Shown piece after piece: positions 22,711-27,353 of a DNA stretch of 27,353 nucleotides; position 1 is the first letter of the stretch; each line of letters starts with the position of its first letter. A program made the position numbers and the translations under genes. A model generated the notes under the pieces. It made no database searches, was not told where the DNA came from, and saw only the letters and a list, made by a program, of their open reading frames with translations. Origin of the DNA: Patescibacteria group bacterium (GTDB taxonomy: Bacteria > Patescibacteriota > Gracilibacteria > UM-FILTER-43-11); assembly GCA_029260985.1 (NCBI GenBank), contig JAJDCE010000045.1, forward strand, positions 1 through 27,353, read 5' to 3'.

Positions 22711-23423
22711 TGAATACGCATCGTTTTTACATTCCTCAGCCAGATATTAAGGATGGAATTTTGGAGATTTCAGACTCAAGAATTTTGCATCAGATGGGCA
22801 AAGTACTTCGTATGAAGACGGGAAGCAAATTCACCTTCTTCAATGAGTTAGAAAGAGAGTGGATGGCTGAAGTGTTAGAGATTGGCCGTCGAACAGCAAT
22901 AGCTAACGTGAAAGATGTAGTTCAACGGGACACTGAACCAAAAATGGATATTCATCTCTATCAGGCCATCCCCAAAAAGACAGCCTTGTTTGAATTGGTC
23001 ATCCAAAAAGCCACAGAAATAGGTGTCAGCCACATCTATCCTCTGATCACCAAAAGAACTGAAAAGCGGAGGCTGACCAAATTTGAAAGACTCCAGACGA
23101 TCGCCATTGAAGCCACAGAACAATGTCGTCGATTGTCCGTCCCCACCGTTCATCATCCAGTAGACTTTAACGATACCATAAAGAAAGCAAAAGAGGCCTA
23201 CGTAGCCTACGAATATGAAACATCTAAAACGCTCGATCAATATTACCCTGAAATAAAGAAGCAAAAAGAAGCTCATATTTTTATCGGCCCGGAAGGAGGA
23301 TTTGATCAAAAAGAAATCGACTTTGCCTTAAGACACAAAGCCAAATTATTCACTTTAGGGCCAAGAATTCTTCGGACAGAAACAGCCTCAATCGCATCGT
23401 TGAGCCTTATTCTTCTGCGTTAG
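22710..23423 (+). CDS. rsmE: 16S rRNA m3U1498 methyltransferase
   Basis: 237 residues. An N-terminal PUA-like domain (HRFYIPQ..., then HQMGKVLRMKTGSKFTFFN) is followed by the SPOUT methyltransferase domain with KKTALFELVIQKATEIGVSHI, RRLTKFERLQTIAIEATEQC and FIGPEGGFDQKEID. The knot-forming C-terminus LGPRILRTETASIASL completes it. It uses S-adenosylmethionine to methylate U1498 of 16S rRNA. The GTG start shares its first base with the ftsK stop codon, so translation is coupled to ftsK. The 3' end overlaps the converging gene at 23407 by 17 bp. Confidence 0.95.
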   Translation: MNTHRFYIPQPDIKDGILEISDSRILHQMGKVLRMKTGSKFTFFNELEREWMAEVLEIGRRTAIANVKDVVQRDTEPKMDIHLYQAIPKKTALFELVIQKATEIGVSHIYPLITKRTEKRRLTKFERLQTIAIEATEQCRRLSVPTVHHPVDFNDTIKKAKEAYVAYEYETSKTLDQYYPEIKKQKEAHIFIGPEGGFDQKEIDFALRHKAKLFTLGPRILRTETASIASLSLILLR

Positions 23424-23790
23424 TTTCTTCTACTGCTTCATCACCCGTTTCCACCAGCTCCTCAACCTCATTGAGCCCGTTTTTAGCGCCCTCTAAAACT
23501 TCGTCAATTGAATTGATTGCGCTATGGGCGGATTTAATGGTGTCGCTAACAGCTTCTGTAGTGTCCCCCACTTTAGTTGCAATATTTTCAACCTTTTCTT
23601 TCGTGTCATTTACTTTTTCAACCGTATCATCAACCTTTCCGCGAATCCGATTCATTTCCACAAGAACATTATCTATTTTTTCATTAAAAGCGGTTTTTAT
23701 AGAGTCCGCATAGTCCTTGAAGTAGGGTATCTGAAAAAGAAGATAGAAACCCATAAGGAGAAAGAGGAGTTTTGCAACGAACTTAAGCAT
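23407..23790 (-). CDS. Membrane-anchored coiled-coil protein
   Basis: 127 residues, not assigned to a family. One hydrophobic helix at residues 5-22 (VAKLLFLLMGFYLLFQI) serves as an uncleaved anchor. A long charged helix follows with regular V/I spacing (KVDDTVEKVNDTKEKVENIATKVGDTTEAV), typical of coiled coils or of 11-residue LEA-like repeats. The tail is very acidic (EVEELVETGDEAVEETNAEE). The topology cannot be fixed from sequence; a cytoplasmic N-terminus of five residues with one Lys is likely. Similar short proteins with an anchor and a coiled coil are often linked to the envelope or division. It lies beside ftsK-rsmE but on the opposite strand, overlapping the rsmE end by 17 bp. Confidence 0.8.
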   Translation of the reverse strand: MLKFVAKLLFLLMGFYLLFQIPYFKDYADSIKTAFNEKIDNVLVEMNRIRGKVDDTVEKVNDTKEKVENIATKVGDTTEAVSDTIKSAHSAINSIDEVLEGAKNGLNEVEELVETGDEAVEETNAEE

Positions 23791-23908
23791 ATCAACATCT
23801 GATTAGCACTTTATTATTAAATACGATTCGATAGAAAAATGCAAATAAAAGGAAAATCTTTTTGCAATCGGATAGAGATTAGGTAAGCTGATGATGTAAA
23901 ACAATTTC

Positions 23909-24706
23909 ATGTCATCATCAATAGTCGTACAGATATTACCGCCACTCCTTTTTTTCATTGCTTTCTCAGTGATCTTTTCGATATTGGAGATGCTTCTGGT
24001 GCTCGTCCTGAATCAGTTGACTCACCAAAATTGGGAGTGGTTTGTGGATGTGGTCATCCGAACAAAAGTTCATCATAAGAGGCTGGTCAGGATCATAAGC
24101 CTGCTGCTTGTGGGTTTTTTGATTCTTGGAGTAATCATTTTTACGCCACTTGTCGAGATTCTAACCTTAGCCAGTTATGAATTCAGATGGTTCGCGGCTG
24201 CCTTAGGATTGGTGATGGTGCTGATCTTTATATTTAGTGTGCGGGATAACACAAAGTTGCACATTCAAAGGAAGATCTATGGCCTTCTTTTCTTTATTAT
24301 CTCAATCTTGGTCTACGTCCAAATTCTTTCCATTGCAAATGGAAGTTATGATGATTATAAGCGTTACATCAGTGAACGTTTCATCGACCCAGCCGTCACT
24401 CAAATAGAAAAAGTGAGTGATGAAAGGGAGCAGGAAGAAATATTGAACCACTTGCGCACTGCCTATTTGGCAGGCAAGTGCAAATCAGTTGATTATACAA
24501 AGGAGGAAAAGGAAAACCTCCTCAAAAACATTCAACTGATCGCTCAGGAGCCGGAGCTTGCCTTTGGAGATAAATTTGTTAATATCGACGACCCTGAAGA
24601 ATCATTGCGAGGGAAGGCATGCAGCGATGGTGCGGCAACCCTGCTTTTAATTGAAAACGGCAACTGGTATTGGGTGAACGAAGAGTACATTCAGTTCATT
24701 GACTAA
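23909..24706 (+). CDS. Four-helix membrane protein with soluble C-terminal domain
   Basis: 265 residues, not recognised. Four membrane helices are clear: about 6-34, 59-83, 92-110 and 122-143. A soluble, charged domain follows (145-265) with two cysteines (Cys191, Cys238) that could form a disulfide, and a C-terminal aromatic stretch (NGNWYWVNEEYIQF). With an even number of helices and an N-terminal end of uncertain side, the position of the domain is not certain; paired cysteines suggest the outside. Residues 181-191 (HLRTAYLAGKC) are encoded by a palindromic element at 24449-24480, including Cys191. It converges on the FN3 gene at 24703, overlapping by 4 bp. No SD is present, and the start is the only one that keeps the first helix whole. 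Confidence 0.8.
   Translation: MSSSIVVQILPPLLFFIAFSVIFSILEMLLVLVLNQLTHQNWEWFVDVVIRTKVHHKRLVRIISLLLVGFLILGVIIFTPLVEILTLASYEFRWFAAALGLVMVLIFIFSVRDNTKLHIQRKIYGLLFFIISILVYVQILSIANGSYDDYKRYISERFIDPAVTQIEKVSDEREQEEILNHLRTAYLAGKCKSVDYTKEEKENLLKNIQLIAQEPELAFGDKFVNIDDPEESLRGKACSDGAATLLLIENGNWYWVNEEYIQFID
24449..24480. repeat. Palindromic element inside the membrane-protein gene
   Basis: CACTTGC-gca-CTGCC (24449-24463) pairs with GGCAG-GCAAGTG (24469-24480) around a 5-nt loop: 12 bp with a 3-nt bulge. The core CTGCC...TTGGCAGGCA matches the intergenic hairpin at 13775-13796. Confidence 0.75.
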
Positions 24707-25869
24707 AACTCAAATTCAATCGACTCCTCCTTTAGCAAGGTTCTCAGGTCATATGACCTCACCTTTATAGTCAGCGATTTCCCTTTTCGCTGATCTCTTT
24801 TAAGAATGCGAATATAGTTCTTTGAATAATCAGTCCGTGCGAAGGATCGGTCACCGTCTACATCAAAAATGACGGTTTGCCGATCAGACGTCTTGAGCCG
24901 ATCCCATTTAATCAGAAACGAAAGCCGACTCTCCCGTTCAATTCGAAGGTTCATTTCAGTTGAAGGACTGGAGTCAGCGACATTTAAAACAGAGCTTTTC
25001 GGAGTAGATTCAGCGGGGCGACTCCATTCAGAACTCCATTGATCAGCTGAATCAACGGCTAAAATATAAAAGAAGTAAGAACGGTCATTCGTAAGATCCG
25101 GAACAGTGAAGCGAGTGAGCTTAACCTTTGTTTGATTGGGCATTTCAGAAAGCGGCACATCTTTGGTGTTGATCTCATAATCACTGTAGCTGACAATATA
25201 ATGATCAATTGCTTTATCGTCCTTGGCCGCCCGCCAATTTAGAAACACCTTGCCATTTCGGGGGAAAGCTCGGACATGAGTCACCATCGTTGGCCGGCTG
25301 TCAGTGTCTGCTTCTTGCACTTTCCTGATCACTCTATTTTCAATCGGCTTAAGATAATCAATCGAACATTGCCCATCCTTATTCGGCAAATAAATCCTAT
25401 CTCCTTTGGCCAACGTATCATTACCCATTAATACATAAACATATCCATCCCGATAGCGAGGAATGAGTCGGCATGACTTTCCAAAGCTAATCGTATACTC
25501 CTGTTCAGATTCGTCCTGAGCTCTAGCCCGAGTATCACTATGGTAAACATAATCAATGTAGAGTTTTTGATTATATATTTCAGCAAATTCAATTTTACAG
25601 CTATGAATGGAATCGGTTTTGATTTGATCATGATTAGAATTGAGTTCACCGCGAATGATCAAGTCCACCACTTGTGCTTTTTCTAAAGCTCCACAACCGG
25701 TGCTCAAATAGAGCAAATACTTATCCTTTGTTTCAGGGTGCTCAATGGTGATATTCCGACGATTGATAACCTCATCAATAGTAATCCGAAATGACGTCTC
25801 TGCGTGAGCATGGGGAATAAAGAATGAGCCAAAGAGAAGGGGGATAATTAAGAAAGCAATTTTTTTCAT
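24703..25869 (-). CDS. Secreted fibronectin type III protein with four-cysteine N-terminal module
   Basis: 388 residues. The signal peptide is MKKIAFLIIPLLFGSFFIP, cleaved near AHA-ETS. The N-terminal module has cysteines at 59, 91, 133 and 168 (STGCG, HSCKIE, KSCRLI, DGQCSI). An FN3 domain follows (PTMVTHVRAFPRNGKVFLNW, then DHYIVSYSDY and RSYFFYILAVD, at about 192-290), and a C-terminal beta domain (about 300-388). It has the same length and the same cysteine spacing as the protein at 2439-3605, with shared local motifs such as L-P-x-x-x-G-Q-C and S/N-W-x-x-x-x-D; sequence identity looks low. Its ATG overlaps the tilS stop (ATGA), so it is translationally coupled to tilS although the two functions seem unrelated. 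Likely a surface-exposed binding protein. Confidence 0.85.
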   Translation of the reverse strand: MKKIAFLIIPLLFGSFFIPHAHAETSFRITIDEVINRRNITIEHPETKDKYLLYLSTGCGALEKAQVVDLIIRGELNSNHDQIKTDSIHSCKIEFAEIYNQKLYIDYVYHSDTRARAQDESEQEYTISFGKSCRLIPRYRDGYVYVLMGNDTLAKGDRIYLPNKDGQCSIDYLKPIENRVIRKVQEADTDSRPTMVTHVRAFPRNGKVFLNWRAAKDDKAIDHYIVSYSDYEINTKDVPLSEMPNQTKVKLTRFTVPDLTNDRSYFFYILAVDSADQWSSEWSRPAESTPKSSVLNVADSSPSTEMNLRIERESRLSFLIKWDRLKTSDRQTVIFDVDGDRSFARTDYSKNYIRILKRDQRKGKSLTIKVRSYDLRTLLKEESIEFEF

Positions 25870-27095
25870 TTAGATTTTGTTAGACGTAAACATTTTTTCA
25901 GATAAACCCCTTGTTGCGCAACACGAATATCAGAAATCGATAAAACACAGTTTCTCTGATCAACAATAATAGGAATAGCTTTTCGTTCAAATCGGGGAAT
26001 TTTCGAATCCGTAAAAAAATCCTGAATTTTCTTTGATCCTTTCATGCCAGCAGGCTGAAATCGGTCACCCGACTGCCATTGGCGAACATAAACAGCCTTT
26101 TTCCCTTTATAATTAATCGAATATTTACCCCATTTCGTGATGCCGGGTGATAACTTTTGCTTTTTTAATTCAGGGGTAGTAGGCGCAGATTTAGAAAAAT
26201 GAATTTCATCATATTGAATATGAAACGTTGCCGTTGAAATCGATCTTTTTTTACCAGTGGAGCCATTGCTGATAAACGCTCGAAGCTCATCAACGTTCTT
26301 ACGATAAACATCCCCCCTCCCAGTCAGATTCAGTAAAATCTCGGATTGTAACTCTTTGGGCAATGTTACAAATGCTAAGCGATTAAATTGACCTTCGCCA
26401 ACGTGCCGTCGAACCCAATTGTTAGATTGGCTTTGGAGCTCTCGGTGCCGCTGGCATGCCTGGCATGCAAGTTGTAACACTTTAGAGTTAAAGTCCTTAT
26501 TCTGCCTCCTCAGTTCCGGAATGACAAGATGGCGGAGGCGATTTCGTCTAAAATTCAGGTCAAAGTTGCTTTGGTCAGTTCTATACTTCAGCTGATTTTT
26601 TTTAGCGTATTTTAAGATCTCAGCTTTGGGAATGCTCAGCAGTGGTCTAAGCAGGGTAAGTGATAAGGTGTCCATTCCGCATAAACCTTTTAGCCCAGCC
26701 CCTCTCTCCAAATGAAGCAGGATCGTCTCAATCTGATCATCCTGATGATGAGCAACAGCAATATATTTAGCCCGTTTAGCTTGTCTGACTTTTTCAAAAA
26801 AAGCATATCGGGCCTTCCTTCCTTCATTCTCAACATTGCCTTTTTGGGGTAGCTGAACTCGACTGGTAACAAAGGGAACTTTCCATTCTTGAGCCAACTC
26901 AATAACAAACGCTTCATCCGCGTCACTCTCCTTCTCACGAAGGCCATGATTAAGATGAACAACAACAATTTGATAACCCAGTTCTTTCAGGCAGTGGGCG
27001 AGCACAACACTATCCACACCTCCTGACACCCCAATGACCACCCGCTTAAAGGTGGGCAAGTTGGACAATGTTTTTTTAACTTTCTTTAAAATCAT
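25866..27095 (-). CDS. tilS: tRNA(Ile)-lysidine synthase
   Basis: 409 residues from ATG 27095. The frame extends upstream to an ATG at 27140, but those 15 residues (MSILQNISCWYNGHT) are not family-like and their DNA contains the likely -10 box. MILKKVKKTL...RVVIGVSGGVDS is the normal N-terminus, with the PP-loop SGGVDS at 24-29. VVVHLNHGLRE, AVAHHQDDQIETILLHLERGAG, LRPLLSIPKAEIL and FRRNRLRHLVIPEL mark the catalytic domain. The C-terminal TilS domain has QSGDRFQPAGMKGSKKIQDFF. The enzyme attaches lysine to C34 of tRNA-Ile(CAU) using ATP, letting it read AUA. It ends in TGA, the only TGA stop I found in the window, overlapping the start of the secreted FN3 gene. Confidence 0.95.
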   Translation of the reverse strand: MILKKVKKTLSNLPTFKRVVIGVSGGVDSVVLAHCLKELGYQIVVVHLNHGLREKESDADEAFVIELAQEWKVPFVTSRVQLPQKGNVENEGRKARYAFFEKVRQAKRAKYIAVAHHQDDQIETILLHLERGAGLKGLCGMDTLSLTLLRPLLSIPKAEILKYAKKNQLKYRTDQSNFDLNFRRNRLRHLVIPELRRQNKDFNSKVLQLACQACQRHRELQSQSNNWVRRHVGEGQFNRLAFVTLPKELQSEILLNLTGRGDVYRKNVDELRAFISNGSTGKKRSISTATFHIQYDEIHFSKSAPTTPELKKQKLSPGITKWGKYSINYKGKKAVYVRQWQSGDRFQPAGMKGSKKIQDFFTDSKIPRFERKAIPIIVDQRNCVLSISDIRVAQQGVYLKKCLRLTKSK

Positions 27096-27104
27096 AGTAT
27101 GTCC

Positions 27105-27110
27105 ATTATA
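27105..27110 (-). promoter_or_regulatory. Candidate -10 box for a leaderless tilS transcript
   Basis: TATAAT on the minus strand (27110-27105) ends 9 nt before the tilS ATG at 27095. The RNA would start within about 3 nt of the start codon. The -35 position reads TTCTAC, a weak match at 17-nt spacing. Confidence 0.5.
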
Positions 27111-27353
27111 CCAACAAGATATATTTTGTAGAATAGACATTGTACCGATAGGTCTATTGTATTGCGGCGAAGGCCGCGACTGACTTTTGTTTTGTTATGC
27201 TGCTTTTACGGCAGGCGATGATGTTTTGTTCACCCTTCTTCATTTTTTTGGTGTCAAAAAAACGAAGCAAAAAAACCACCAAACTTCCGCGAAGCGTGTA
27301 ATCAGCATTGTTGCCGAGCTCCATCATCTCCCACGCTCGCTGCAGTCTGGACT
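27111..27353. other. Window end: no secure gene; open minus-strand frame and hairpin
   Basis: A minus-strand frame is open from the window edge to a TAG at 27154 (about 66 codons, with MMELGNNADYTLRGSL, FFDTKKMKKGEQ and KSVAAFAAIQ). It has no recognised motif and crosses repetitive A/T runs, so it may be the end of a truncated gene or chance. A GC-rich hairpin GCGGC-gaag-GCCGC lies at 27164-27177, and CACC/GGTG strings flank the A-rich stretch at 27245-27285. Confidence 0.25.

Noticed and set aside
22875..23309. 144-codon minus-strand frame within rsmE
   Set aside because: Shadow of a conserved methyltransferase gene.
1..27353. UGA read as glycine (Gracilibacteria-type code)
   Set aside because: lepA, ftsK, hom, rsmE and others are full length with no in-frame TGA, and tilS ends naturally in TGA.
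1..27353. CRISPR array, tRNA or rRNA genes, transposase
   Set aside because: No regularly spaced repeat and spacer series, no cloverleaf-like or rRNA-like segment, and no transposase-like frame was found by reading.

Overview
The window looks like part of a small, moderately AT-rich genome of a Candidate Phyla Radiation (Patescibacteria) bacterium. A Peregrinibacteria-like lineage is my best guess, not a proven one. Reasons: L27 starts directly at the mature-type N-terminus, most genes lack a Shine-Dalgarno (SD) sequence and several promoters lie very close to start codons, many short basic or low-complexity hypotheticals sit beside core genes, and short palindromes are scattered between and inside genes. 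The code is the standard one: conserved proteins read through without in-frame UGA, and tilS ends in TGA, so the UGA=Gly code of Gracilibacteria/Absconditabacteria does not apply.

Layout. 1-2288 (minus): the N-terminal end of a secreted glycine-rich surface protein cut by the window edge, a short ROK-family sugar kinase and an endonuclease/exonuclease/phosphatase (EEP) enzyme. 2439-3605 (plus): a secreted fibronectin-III-type protein with four spaced cysteines; a clear paralogue lies at 24703-25869. 3602-7934 (minus): a cluster of unfamiliar small proteins. Three share an N-terminal motif (F-F-x-E-x-R-x-x-x-R) followed by Lys/Ala/Pro-rich sequence, and a fourth carries two identical Cys/His zinc-knuckle-like units. 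A self-contained, GC-rich gene on the plus strand (6062-6883), with its own near-consensus promoter, SD and terminator, interrupts the cluster. 8161-9304 (plus): rpmA (L27) and an unknown helical protein. 9307-10726 (minus): ribE-ribH-STAS operon. 10924-13647 (minus): homoserine dehydrogenase and a divergent aspartokinase in one operon. 13980-15815 (minus): lepA. 15996-19976 (plus): a P2-type cation ATPase with unusual ion-site residues and an AI-2E/PerM-family permease. 19981-20490 (plus): a second self-contained GC-rich cassette, with a perfect consensus promoter, SD, lipoprotein gene and terminator. 20557-23423 (plus): ftsK and rsmE overlapping by one base. 23407-27095: a membrane-anchored coiled-coil protein, a four-helix membrane protein, the second FN3 protein and tilS.

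How it fits together. Housekeeping genes (rpmA, lepA, ftsK, rsmE, tilS, ribE/ribH) alternate with envelope and surface genes and lineage-specific proteins. The most promising undescribed material is (a) the motif-sharing protein cluster at 3602-7556, (b) the four-cysteine FN3 paralogue pair, (c) the two autonomous promoter-to-terminator cassettes, and (d) palindromic elements that seem to have entered coding sequence in frame (lepA and the membrane protein at 23909). No tRNA, rRNA, CRISPR array or transposase was seen.
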